Assembly: GCA_037126765.1 (NCBI GenBank)
Contig: JBBCBC010000001.1
Location: 36,998,804 to 37,062,803, forward strand
DNA length: 64,000 nt
Source: Stenogyne calaminthoides
Taxonomy: Eukaryota; Streptophyta; Magnoliopsida; Lamiales; Lamiaceae
Reading direction: 5' to 3'
Below, one piece after another: positions 22,366 through 33,363 of this stretch (position 1 is the first letter of the stretch; each line of letters begins with the position of its first letter). A model generated the notes under the pieces. The model was not told the DNA's origin and did not search any database. It was given only the letters and a program-made list of their open reading frames with translations. The translations under genes and the position numbers were made by a program.

Positions 22366-22973
22366 TAATATTATTAAGGCTTAATACACTAACCCCTCCA
22401 AATTATCAGTGATTCTGCACCTAAATAATCGAACTATATGTTTTTTTGTACAATTATATACAAACTATCAAAATTTGGCACATAAATCTCTATATTAAAT
22501 TTCTGGTTCAGAGTATTTATATCAAAACAAATCCAATTATATTAAAATTTCACTAAACATATCAGATTATCACTAAAAGAGTAGGTCTCCGACACACTAG
22601 GTGCACTGTGCAACTCAAATGCATTTTTGAAACGTACGACTTGTTTTCTTGAAATATTTTCAACTTATTTCATGAAAATAAGTTCAACTTGTATCAGGAA
22701 AACAAATAGCACGTTTAAAAAATCTTTTTCAATTATACTGTGCATGTAAAACTTAGTCTCACTAAAATTGAACAAAACTTATCAATATAATTGAATTTGT
22801 TTAGACATAAATTACCTTTTGCTGGAAAAAAATTGGATGAAAAAATAGTTCAGTGGTTTACTTGTCAAAATTTGATAGTTTATATATAATTGTGTAAAAA
22901 AAAAAAAATGCGGTGATTTAGATGCAAAATCACAGGTAATCTAGAAGTGTTAATGCAATTAGGCCTAATATTA
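22366..22973. mobile_element. Non-autonomous DNA element with about 110-bp terminal inverted repeats
   Basis: The left arm (from about 22374: AAGGCTTAATACACTAACCC, then CAGTGATTCTGCACCTAAAT, then TACAATTATATACAAACTATCA) is matched in inverted order by the right arm ending near 22965. TAATATTA occurs on both sides (22366-22373 and 22966-22973), a likely 8-bp TSD. Length is about 590 bp without coding capacity. Long TIRs and an 8-9-bp TSD suggest a Mutator-like or hAT-like MITE; which one is not settled. Confidence 0.75.
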
Positions 22974-23499
22974 ACTTATTTGTGATGTGTTTAATTTATT
23001 ATTATATACAGTGAATTGTCTTTTTTAATTGTACAAATTTAATAAAATAAAAAGCTAATGGGTAATTTTTTTTTATCTATGCGTGTATATTTAATACTAT
23101 ATATAGCCTGTCAAAAAAAAAAAAACTATATATTAGTTGTGTTATGTAATTAATTGTACCCCATATATATCATGGTTATTTCGTGCAACTTTTTATATAT
23201 TATATTTGTATGAATCTAAAATGGCAAAAACTTGTATGCAATATTGAATACAAGTCATATGTGCAATTGTAGGTTAATTGAGGTTTTTTTTTTTTTCGCA
23301 GTCCTAGAAAGCGCGGGTCGGGCAGGGCTTCTTCTTCCTCGCGTCATTGACCATTACCAATTTCTTCGATTTTGATTTTCACAACGCTGTTTTTTCAGGT
23401 TCTTCCTTCTCCCCTCTTCTCATGTTCTTCTTTTTCTTTTTTCTCTTCCATATTCTTCTCAATTTCACAATCTATAATTTTAGACTGATGATTTTTTTT
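22974..23499. other. Intergenic DNA
   Basis: No gene. A short GC-rich piece (GCGCGGGTCGGGCAGGGC, about 23310-23328) precedes the minisatellite; a similar GC-rich piece of opposite strand sense (CCCGCGCC and CCCGCCCTGACC, 23955-24030) follows it. Confidence 0.5.
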
Positions 23500-23960
23500 T
23501 CGCTTTTGTACTGGTTTTGTTCATGTAGTAACACTCTTTTGCTCATAGGGTAACACTCTTTTGTTCATGTAGTAACACATCAAGTTGTTATGTAAATCTG
23601 TAATTTTGGACTGAGAATTTCTTTTCCGTTTGTTCTGGGTTTGTTTATGCGTTTGTACTGATTTTTGTTCATGTAGTAACACTTTTTTACTGATGATATT
23701 TTTTGCGTTTGTACTGGTTTTTGTTCATGTAGTAACACTCTTTTGCTCATAGGGTAACACTCTTTTGTTCATGTAGTAACACATCAAGTTGTTATGTAAA
23801 TCTGTAATTTTGGACTGAGAATTTCTTTTCAGTTTGTTCTGGTTTTGTTTATGTGTTTGTACTGGTTTTTGTTCATGTAGTAACACTATTTTGCTCATAG
23901 GGTAACACTCTTTTGTTTATGTAGTAACACATCAAGTTGTTATGTAAACCTGAACCCACT
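23500..23960 (+). repeat. Minisatellite of TTTGTTCATGTAGTAACAC blocks, three large copies
   Basis: A unit of roughly 140-190 bp is repeated three times: TTTGTACTGGTTTTTGTTCA, then GTAGTAACACTCTTTTGCTCATAGGG, then GTAACACATCAAGTTGTTATG. Within each unit the short block GTTCATGTAGTAACAC is itself repeated two or three times. Copies are nearly identical, which suggests recent amplification. Confidence 0.85.
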
Positions 23961-24339
23961 GCCCGCGCCATGCCTACCCTGCCCGCGCCCACGCCCTACC
24001 CGCCCTGACCTGACACGCCTCCCTGACCCGCGAAATTTAGGCAACTTTTGTCTTATTTATGTTGTATTGCACATAACACTAGTGTGCAATATTTCACAGA
24101 AGACTTTCTCATCTAAAATTTATGCAATTGACTCATATTTATACACTTATTTTTACATATATATTAATTGATTGAGATAGCCTTTGCCATCGCTTATCTA
24201 TGGATACATTTTCTAAATTTCGATCTGAAATCTGGTTACTGAAAGTGGAGGTCGAGAAATTGATTTGAAATCTGGTGACTCTGCTCAGACATGTGAAAAA
24301 GTTCCTCAGGCAAACCCTGGAAATGAAGCAGATATGTCT

Positions 24340-25140
24340 CAATTTGTAAAAAAAAGTAGTAACACATTTTGTGACTATCTGTATCACATTTTTGTTCATA
24401 TAGTAGCACAAATAAAATTGCGGAAAAAATAGAAAAGACAACGAGCATACAAAAGTAGCAAAACTGATTTTTGTTTTGTAGTGACACAGTTTCACAATTT
24501 TATTCATATGGTAACACGATAAAATTGCGAAAAAGAAGAAAAAAGAAAACTGGCATGAAGAAACTGGTAAAATTGATTTTTATTTTGTAGTAACACATAT
24601 TGTATCTATATGTATCACACTTCAGTTCACATAGTAACACAAAAATTTATAGAACAAAAGTAAAGGTACAATAAGATTGACATTTTTTTAATGAAATAAC
24701 ACATTACGTGTTTATGAGTATCACTGTTTCATTCAGTCAGCAACACAAAGAAATGGAAAAAAAATAAAATAAAGTAGCCCCCAAGGCATAGTCATGTTGT
24801 TAAAGCTTGTGGTGATGTGGGGAGAAATCCTCCGGCAACGCAGGTTCGAACCCCGTGTGGGACAAATTCTCTATTGAAATATTATGGGGGTTTGTCCTGG
24901 GGATTGAATCCTATTGGCTCTCTCCCACAAGTGTCTGTCACTTGGGCACATCCTTCGATTTACAACCCGCCCGACTGAGGGGCCAACGACACGGGTGGGG
25001 GGAGTTTCTCGTCTCTTCCTCACAAAAAAAAAAGTAGCAACATATATTTTATTCATTTAGTAATATATTTCGTGTTTAAAAGTATATATCACGTGTTTAT
25101 TCATATAGTAATAAAAATAAAAGATAAAATATTTAAAAAA
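24340..25140 (+). repeat. Diverged GTAACAC-containing repeats, interrupted by a SINE
   Basis: Segments of about 110-120 bp, each with TTTTGTAGTAACACA, a TATCAC word and a CATA(T/G)(A/G)GTAACACAAA word followed by an A-rich part, recur at about 24350, 24475, 24595 and 24690, and continue after the SINE (25031-25120). They are older relatives of the minisatellite at 23500-23960. Confidence 0.65.
24771..25038 (+). mobile_element. tRNA-derived SINE, about 252 bp, with AAAGTAGC duplication
   Basis: AAAGTAGC occurs at 24771-24778 and at 25031-25038, bounding a body that starts CCCCAAGGCATAGTCATG and ends in TCCTCAC plus an A-run. A perfect B box (GGTTCGAACCC, about 24843-24853) and a weaker A-box-like region (near 24790-24805) mark the tRNA-related head. 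The rest is a unique body including GGGGATTGAATCC. Antisense frames here are shadows. It is inserted within the GTAACAC repeat region. Confidence 0.85.
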
Positions 25141-26484
25141 TAAAATGGGCACATTCAAATTTGAACCTACGAATTATATCCATCCAAAAAAAAAATTACA
25201 TTATACAATGTAAATAAATCTTCAAGTAAATTAATTTTAAGTTTATAATATAAAGAATTTAATTTTCTCTTTTCGCATATATTTTATGAGAAGACATTGT
25301 GTGCATTATTTTCATCGTACACCATAACTACTATTATTGGTAATGATCAATATTTTAGAATTAAAATATTAATTCTTATCAATAATAATAATAATGGTGT
25401 ACAGGAAAATTAATGTACACAATATTTTAACATATTTTATACATAATAGCTAACTCCAACAGTGCACCAAACAAGAGTAAGCACCATCAAATGCTCTCCA
25501 ATAGTTACTCCATATTACATTATGCTGGCGCATTACATTATATTTTGGTTTTGCTATTTTATATATGAGCATTTTGATGAGTTTATTCGTAATATCAAAT
25601 TTATATTATTATACTTATAAATTAATATTATTATATTTATTAATTGATACTATTATACTTATAAACTAATATCATTATATTAAATGTTATTTGTATTAAT
25701 TTGTAAGAGTAGTGTTATATGTTTATAAGTGTAATAATATCAATTTTATACTGTGAAGAAATTTTATAGGAGAGTTTGTGTCTATACATAGAGTAGCAAA
25801 GTACAGCCACTGTGCGTTTTTTTTAATTCTTTAATTTAGTTTTTATTGAAGGAAAAGCATATTTACGTATCTTCACAAAAAATTAATTGATGGAGGTAAT
25901 TTAGACATTTCATTATATTCTACATAACTTAGTATCTAACATATATATAAAAGGATCTTTGATGTAATAATACGATAGAAGAAATAGTGAACATATCCTG
26001 AATTGGTATTGTCCCTAAATGTAGTCATTTCTGACGAACTATATCTGATGTCGTTATTTTGATGTTACATTTCCATATTGTACAACATATCTGTAATTTT
26101 GTAGATAATATTATTTATAATTATCTCATTGTTTTTGTAATATTTATATTGTGCAACACTATGCATAGTTCAATTTTTTTTTTGGTAATTCGTTATCCGG
26201 CCTAAGGACCGACTATAACATTATAAATTTCAATTATATTTTCATCTCAGTTAATAAAAAAAAAATTTAAAAATTTTAATATAAAATCAAAATTTATATT
26301 TTACTTATTTATATTAAAACTAGTTTTCAAATATATTATAGTATAGATAATTATAGAGTAATAATTGAAAAAGATAAACTTCTATATACAATATCCTACA
26401 GATCTTAGATTGTCAATCTCCATCACATCTAATCCATTAGGCTGACAATTGCAGATCTTTTGCGAGTCGAATCGGGTCAAGTGG
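25141..26484. other. Intergenic AT-rich DNA
   Basis: No gene or structured repeat that I can support. The segment around 25450-25830 begins CTCCAACAGTGCACC and ends near CAGCCACTGTGCG, but pairing is too short to call a MITE. Confidence 0.5.
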
Positions 26485-27238
26485 ATTTTTTCAAAAAATC
26501 GCGCTAAGGCGCTATTGGAAAATTCGCTCTAAGGTTTGTGTTATCATAAGGAAAAACATGTGTTAATGTAAATACAAGTATGTGCTATTGTAAGATGCAC
26601 TTGTCTTTTTATACTAACACATGTATGACATTAAAAATTGTGTTACTATATACACACAAATATGTTCTATAAAGAGAAAGATGTGTTACTATATGAACAA
26701 AACGACACTCCCTTTATTTCATTTGTTTCTCCCTGTAGTTTTTATCTGCTTCTCTTTCTAACATGTGACCAATTGTCTAAAATAAAGACTCAAACTACCA
26801 TATTACACAATTAAAATAGAAAAATGTCTTCTTCTTTTTTCATCATTACGTAGTAATACATATATGCTCTTACAATAACATATTTTGCACTAATTTTTTC
26901 AGCTCCTTTCAAACAGGTTTATCCAACGAGTAAAGACAAAATAGGCAAACTCGCTCTCAACTTGAGCTACTATAAAGACAATTATGTATTAATGTAAGGA
27001 AAATTATGTGTTACTACATAATGATGGATAATAAATATACTTTTATTAATTTAGTGGTGTAATTTGGTGGTTTGAGTCTTTATTTAAGGAGGTGCGTCAC
27101 AGGTCAAAATAAGAACCAGGTAAAAGTTAGAAGGGAAAAAGGGTGAAATAAAGGGAGTGTCGTTTTGTTCATACATTAACACATTTTTTCTCTTTACAGT
27201 AATACATTTATGTTTATATAGTAACACAATTTTCAACA

Positions 27239-29417
27239 TGTTGGTCCCGGTGTAAACGAGTCTTACACGTGTATGGGGGGGGGGAATACACGTGTTCAGT
27301 GATTTTAAAACTTTTTCTTACTGAGGTCAGCTTGGGTCAGATAATCCTGAAGATTAGGTTCTGAGAAGCACAGATCGCTCTGAGTCAAAGTCTACTGAGA
27401 CAGTGATCCTGAGCTGCTTTCAGATACCTCAGATAATCCCAACTGAATCCTGAGTGTCAGAGATCCTAAGTTGCTTGGATCAGATAACTAGCTTACTGAA
27501 TCCTCAGAAGAGAGTTCAGTTTGATAACTATCTGTTCTAGCTATTCAGTCGTGCGGAATGGTTGGCCCTTAGATTATACCCGTTTTAAGCTTTGCTGAAA
27601 AACCTTCCCTTTATGAAATAGTGATTAGGCTGTGATTCACTTATGCAACTTTAGTGGATTGATTCCAACTGAATATCAGTGAAAAGTATACTTTCAAAAT
27701 CAAGTCAATGCAACAGTTAAACACAGATAAGGAAAGCAATAAAGAACACAGCAGTTATAGTGGTTCAGAGACTCAAGCTCCTACATCCACTCTCTCTGAC
27801 TCTTCAGAGAAATTCACTATCAACTTCTGAGCTTTCTGACTACCTCGTAGTTTACTTACTCAACTCGGCCCTGAGTTTTCTGACTACTCCACGTAGTTTA
27901 CTTACTCAACCCGACCTTGAGTTTTCTGACTACCTCCGTAGTTTACTTACTCAATCACACACAAGCTTTCAGACTACCCCTGTAGCTTACTAACTTCTCC
28001 TCTAGAGTTTTCTGACTACTCCGCGTAGTTTACTAACTCTTTACAACTCTACTCACCAACAAACACACTCCAACTACCTTCTCAAGGGTTTGGGGTTTCT
28101 CGGTTGGTTTCCAACTAGGATGAGATATCCTTTACAATGAAGTACAATGCAAAGGGTTAGGATATCTCGACTAAACTTTGGATAAATCTTATCAATCTAG
28201 GCTTAGTAAAGTGAGCTCTCTTCAATATAGAAGCACTTGGGAAATTCAAGGTATTTCGAGTGCTTTAACTTTTGCAAGAATAAGTTTGAGCTCTTGAGTT
28301 GCGTATAAATTTCCCGTAACCTTACAAAGTAGAGGGTCACCAGTATTTATAGGCATACACCAAGGTCACTCTTGAAAACTATCCGTTGGAGAGATAGCTT
28401 TGTGAGTTCCCTCTTATGGTGTGTGAGAAACGGCTATATTTAGGGTTTGAAACTCCCTAACATGTTTTAGGCAATAGCCTTTCATGTAGCCGGTCTTCAC
28501 CTTTTTGCAGTCTGGAACTTTCTTACATCTGACATATTTTTTTTCAAATGTCCTTTTTGTCGATGTCGGTATGGTGCATGTCGTCTTCCTCTTTTTTTGA
28601 CTTTTGTCTTGATTAAAGGTAGACACCTTCAATCGGCTCTTTTTGGTTACAAACTCGAGTTTGATATAACCTTAACAACACTTGACTTAGTTCCTTTTAT
28701 GCGCATTTGAATGTCTTGGCAATATCTAACTTTCTAAGGCATCGCGTTTCTCTCGATGTGCATCCTTGGATAGATATATTGATTGCCTCGGAACATTGAG
28801 TTCATCTTGAGCATTGATTACATTCTTGAGTCTTGATAATTCTTTTGTGCTTCGATATTCTTGATCTTGATTTCTCGATCTTGATCTTGCGTCTTGAGTC
28901 TTCTGCGTCTTGAGTCTTACGAGTCTTGAGGTCTTCTCGAGTCTTGAGGTCTTCGAGTCTTGAGGTCTTCTAAGTCTTGAGGGTCTTACGAGTCTTGAGG
29001 GTCTTCTAAGTCTTCAGGGTCTTGAGTCTTCAAATTTATCTTGGTGATATCTTTGAGTCTTCATCTTGAGTCTTGAGTTCTCGATTTCATCTTGAGTCTT
29101 GATATCTCGATTTTCATCTTGAGTCTTGAGTCTCGATTTCTCCTTTGAGTCTTTAGATTCTCGATTTCATCTTTTGAGTCTTGAGACTTCGATTTCATCT
29201 TTGAAACTTCAGTTTCTTGAACATATCTTGAGTTCTTGAGTCTTGAGAACCTATCCTCGAACTATATCTCTGACTATACATTTTGCAGATAACATCCTGA
29301 ATACTCTAAAACTGAATCCTGACTCAATTATCAAGATCATTCTGAACATGTCATACTCAGGGGTTTTGGGATCTTAATCAAAATCATATAATCTTTTATT
29401 AAATTCATCTTCCAACA
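27239..29417 (-). repeat. Solo LTR of the copia B family, TSD CAACA
   Basis: On the minus strand it starts TGTTGGAAGATGAATTTAAT and ends GGGACCAACA, closely matching the LTRs of copia B (41320 and 61605-63323), including ATCCCAAAACCC near the start and GAACACGTGTATTCCCCCC near the end. CAACA flanks both sides (27234-27238 and 29418-29422). With no internal region present, it is a solo LTR from intra-element recombination. At 2179 bp it is longer than the B LTR (1719 bp), mainly because of an expanded CTTGAG-type repeat. Confidence 0.93.
28850..29245 (-). repeat. Expanded CTTGAGTCTT / TCTTGAGG repeat inside the solo LTR
   Basis: Nearly 400 bp made of irregular copies of TCTTGAGTCTTGAGG, TCTTCGAG and TCTCGATTTCATC. 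The equivalent place in the B LTRs (61780-61920) has only about 140 bp of GAAGACTCAGAAGACTC-type repeats, the same theme on the other strand. So this is a length-variable, LTR-internal repeat. Confidence 0.8.
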
Positions 29418-29605
29418 CAACATCTTATATGTGCTACTATAAAGACAAATATATGTACTAAAAAGACTAGTATGCATTACTTGTCCTTATAGTAACACTT
29501 ACTAGTACTAACAATAACACATGTTTACCCATATAAGTAACATAGACCTCGGAGCGAGTTTTCTTGTTTTACCTTAGAGCAAATTTTTGTAAAAATCTGT
29601 TTATA

Positions 29606-31357
29606 CTAGTTCAACATGCAAAGAATCCACGAATTTTATGTTTAATGAGTAGGATGGGATGAGTATAAACATATTGTATAAATCTAAATCCTTACAATAG
29701 GGGTAATTGCAATGTAGTCTACATTTTGGGGTACTACTAGCAATCCAATACATTCAAATAAATAAATAGCAATGGAGTACATTTTTTAGAGGATGAAATA
29801 CCATATTTAACCTTTCAAATCAGATTTTTATAATTTTTGTTTAATAAAAAATGTCAAATCACTTTTTCTTACACTCTTTCTCCTCTGCACACGTTTTATC
29901 TATATCTCTCTCTTATCTCTTTAATTTTCTTTTCATATGCACTAACTTCTCTCTCTTTATCTCTATAATGTCCTTCTATATCTCTCTCCCTCCCTAAAAT
30001 TTCACTCTCTTCTTCTGACGTTGAAGAGTAATGGTGGGAGAGTGGTGGGGCAGTGTCGGCGAAGAGTAGTAGTGGAGAGTGGTGGGGCGGTGTATCGGTG
30101 GCGTTGCCACCTCTTTTTCTGTCCGATGGTGAAACGATTGTGGTGGCGGCAGTGAAGGATGGATGGTGGTGGTGGCATTTTTGCGGTGGACGTTTTTGCG
30201 GTGGGCGTTTTTTGTGGTGGTGTTTTGTTGTGGCGACGGAGTTTGTGGGGGCGGGACAATGTTTTTGTGGATTTGACTGTGGTGGTGGAGGATTTTTGTG
30301 GTGGATCTTTGTTTTTTTAGTGGTGGTGGTTTTGGGCGGCGTTTGGGGGGTGGCGATTTTAAAGGTGGAGGCGGTGGTGTGTTTGGACGGAGATTCTCGG
30401 CGGCGGTGGTGGCAGATTTGGTGCCGCGGGGGTGGAGATGCTCTCTAGATCTTGATCCCCAATTTTCTCTTCTCCCCCATACATTCATTTCCTTTTGTTT
30501 TTCTAATTTTGTTGGTTACAATTTGTTTTTTTTTTTTTTTATGCTACTGGAGTGCTAAAACTTTGTTCTTTATATGCAATGCATTTCGTTTAATGTTGAA
30601 ATTTGGGGTCTTCTTTATTGGTTTAATGATGTTTATTGGTCAAAAGTTTTGGATTGAAATAACAAAAGGTTTGAATTTTGTAGAAAAAAATGATCGAATT
30701 TAAGTTTAAATTTTACATTAAACTTGTGTTGTTTACATTTTTTCCCTGTGCATTTTTTATAGTGTTAATGGTGGAAATTTTTTTAGTGTGCAGAAAAACT
30801 TTGGTATGGGTGAAAAATGTTTGGTTGATTTTTTTAGATTTTAAATTTGTATATGTACAAATCTATGTTTATATTCAATGTATTTCGTAGCTATACAAAA
30901 TATTTTGTATATATGCAATTTTTTACCCGTGTATGCAATATTCTACGCTTGTATACAATATTTTTTTGTATATGCAATATATTTTAGTATATACAATGTA
31001 ATTTAAGTACATGCAATGTAATTTTAATATATGCAACTTCCTTTTTTTCTAAACAATGCGTTTTTATATGTATATGCTTTTTTTATTTTGACATTATTAA
31101 AAAGAAAAAATAATAAAATTATAATCAAATTATGTTATTAATTTCTAATATAAAGAATCATTTTTTTTTCAATTAAAAATGAAGATAATATATTAAATGA
31201 GGGAAAAAAATAAAAAATTAGATGGGGAAAATAAAATTAAAACTACCACAAAATAAAATAATTCTTAATAAAAGGATAAGGAAAACAAACTTTGACAAAT
31301 TAAACAAATTAACAAAAAAAATAAAAATGCATTAGGCGTAAAGCCTGACATAAAAGT
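29606..31357 (+). other. Non-coding region with G-rich block and a possible Helitron-like 3' end
   Basis: A CT-rich tract (29870-30010) is followed by a G-rich, T/G-periodic block (30017-30440) with many GGTGG runs, then by AT-rich DNA. The long frames in both strands over the G-rich block (proline/threonine-rich on minus, glycine/tryptophan-rich on plus) are low-complexity artefacts. At 31334-31363 AGGC-GTAAA-GCCT forms a small hairpin, 11 nt before CTAG followed by T, the arrangement expected at a Helitron 3' end. I could not find a convincing TC 5' end, so no element is called. Confidence 0.35.
30890..31060. repeat. Irregular TATGCAAT / TATACAAT repeat
   Basis: About eight words of the type TATATGCAAT, GTATGCAATAT or ATATACAATGT occur at 15-30-bp spacing within AT-rich DNA. 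It is low complexity with no coding capacity. Confidence 0.55.
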
Positions 31358-31363
31358 CTAGTC

Positions 31364-31977
31364 ACACTGCAGTTTTGTTTGCAATATTGTCCAATCAAGA
31401 TTACTTTTTTATGATCAAGTAATTTATTCAATTTTAGTAAATGGAAAGCAGGGGTAAATTAGGTTTTGTACATGCTCAAAAAGTCAATTATATATCAGAT
31501 TGCTATTCCCTATTTTCAATTGCACTGGAGAGTTTTTTGCCCCTTACAATATTGTATACAGAATTTTGTCTTCCAACCAACATCAAGCTTGTGCACATAA
31601 TTAGAATATACCAAAATCCCATAGCCCGCAAAAGGAAAACGTACATATTCCATATTCTTGCATTCATGTTGGTGAAACCTATTATTTTAAAGTGTTAATT
31701 AAAATAAATACATGACCTTTAGTCAAAATATTAATCAATTTTTAGAATTACAGTAAAAAAAAGAAAGAAAAAGACAAGTTTTACTATATTGTAAATTGAT
31801 ACACGTTTCTTTTTCTAAAAGTTGACATATGACTTGGTTCATGTAGAATTACACATTTAATTTTTATTTTTATTATATTATTATGTTTTATCTATATTAT
31901 AGTAACAGAAAAGCCACTTCGTTATTGGATTTTTCTATCACAACAATATAGCAAAAAAATAAAAATTAAACCATATA
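31364..31977. other. Intergenic DNA
   Basis: No supported gene. An 85-codon plus frame (31441-31698) has no recognisable features. Confidence 0.5.
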
Positions 31978-32388
31978 CACTAGAAGAAAATAGTGCATTG
32001 CCTACGAAATTTTTCAATATTTTCCCGACATGCCTATGAAATTTGCAACAAAAATAATTTTGTAAGGCTTGCCTACTACAAAATTTTCTAATTATATAGA
32101 CTATTTTTAAACTACAAATATAATTTCTACGGAAATGTAAATTTCCTAGAAAATTATTTGTGTAGATAAGTTTGCCTACGGAAATTACAAAAATATAGGT
32201 AGATTGATCGTAGGTAATTTGTTTGCCTACGAAATTATTTGTGTACGTATTTTTTTCAAAGATTATTCTAAAAATTGGTAGGCAAATTGAAGGCAACCCT
32301 TACTATATAAGGACCAAATTATTTGGGTAGAAAAATTTCGTAGCCATTTGAAAATTTTCGTAGACAATTTCTCTTTTTTCTTGTAGTG
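31978..32388. mobile_element. Miniature non-autonomous CACTA element, 411 bp, TSD ATA
   Basis: The left end reads CACTAGAAGAAAATAG; the right end inverted reads CACTACAAGAAAAAAG. The trinucleotide ATA flanks both sides (31975-31977 and 32389-32391). Subterminal words TGCCTACGAAA and TTTCGTAG(A/G)CA recur in both orientations, different from the GCGACGG words of the large CACTA, so it depends on another CACTA family. No coding capacity. Confidence 0.88.
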
Positions 32389-32523
32389 ATAATCGTACAC
32401 AAGCAAGTTCGACGAACAACGTCATCTGTCACAGTAACATCAAAGGTCGAGCTTTTTCATTATAACTGTCACTATGAAGGTAGTGATTAAATGAATATTT
32501 ATCTAATAATCGTGTATATATAT

Positions 32524-32950
32524 AAAGGGAGTTGCTAAATTGGCAGATTCTGCACGGGGCAGAACCATTAAAAATTATTTGCCCTCAATCAAGCCCACCA
32601 AGAATCTGCCCTCAATCAAGTCCACCAAGTCTAAAATAATCTTTTCTGTCCAGGGCAGAATCTGTCCACCAAGAATTACCCTATATAAAATAAAAGAGAG
32701 GTGTTAAATGGACAGATTCTGCCCAGAGCAGAATCATTAAAAAGTCTTTGCCCTCAATCAAGCCCACTAAAAATCTGTCCTCAATCAAGCCCACCAAATC
32801 TAAAATAGTATTTTCTGCTCAGGGCAGAATCTGCCCACCAAAAATTACCCTATAATATATATAATATAAAAGGGAGGTACTAAATGGGCAGATTCTGCCC
32901 AAGACAGAATCATTAAAAAGTCTTTGCCCTCAATCAAACCCACCAATTTT
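32524..32950 (+). repeat. Tandem array of a 170-175-bp unit with internal inverted repeat, 2.5 copies
   Basis: The unit starts AAAGGGAGTTGCTAAATTGG and variants, with CAGATTCTG anchors at about 32544, 32713 and 32889. Each unit has GGCAGATTCTGCCC near its start and GGGCAGAATCTGCCC near its end, so every unit is bounded by inverted repeats, like a MITE. CCCTCAATCAAGCCCACCAA occurs twice per unit. The third copy is truncated. Confidence 0.85.
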
Positions 32951-33363
32951 TAATTTGATATAAAAAGTAAAAATCGTGAGTAATTGATAATTAGTGGGTG
33001 GAGAGAGATATATGAAACTGTAGAGTTATCAGGAGAAGAGGGAAGGCAGCAGTGGTGTGTTTGGACCATGGTCCAAGCTGTCAGAGTGAGCTGCAGCAGC
33101 CGAATCCATGTGACACACAGCAAACTCCACCCTTTGCCTTGGAAACTACACATTGCCAGTCATGCCGCACATTCAACTCTCTTCTCTTTAGGCACTTTGT
33201 ATTTATATGAGGTATTTTTGTTGTTTTCCCAGCTAAATAATTAATGCATGTACCGGGTTACGGACACCCGTTCCTTCTTTTCTTTTTAGTAATTCTGTTG
33301 CCTTTTTTTTACAGATCAGTTGAGGAAATGGAAGGCTAAGTGCTGGTATGCATTCGGTAATTC
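32951..33363. other. Intergenic DNA with unrecognised short ORF and a 16-bp palindrome
   Basis: An 86-codon plus frame (32984-33244) and a 67-codon minus frame overlap here. Neither shows a motif I recognise and I do not call a gene. TTGGACCATGGTCCAA (33061-33076) is a perfect 16-bp palindrome. Composition is more balanced than the neighbouring AT-rich DNA, so an old exon or promoter fragment is possible. Confidence 0.35.

Larger units (their letters stand above)
26485..29605. mobile_element. Long inverted-repeat (foldback-like) element, right arm split by a solo LTR
   Basis: The left arm (26485 to about 26830) contains CGCTCTAAGGT, AACATGTGTTA, TTGTGTTACTATATA, GTTACTATATGAACAAAACG and ACACTCCCTTTATTTCA. 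The right arm carries the same words in inverted order, but in two pieces, 27050-27238 and 29423-29605, because a solo LTR sits between them. Without the LTR the element is about 0.94 kb with arms of about 350-400 bp around a short centre. No coding capacity. End points and TSD are not resolved, so superfamily (MULE-like or foldback) is open. Confidence 0.75.

Noticed and set aside
28414..28632. 72-codon minus ORF, Lys/Cys-rich
   Set aside because: It lies within the solo LTR of the copia B family and is not conserved in the other LTRs.
29994..30488. 164-codon minus ORF (Pro/His/Thr-rich) and 131-codon plus ORF
   Set aside because: Both are products of the same GGT/ACC-rich low-complexity tract, with no domain and no gene context.
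32984..33244. 86-codon plus ORF as a small host gene
   Set aside because: No motif, no splice structure and no neighbouring evidence; an opposite-strand ORF overlaps it.
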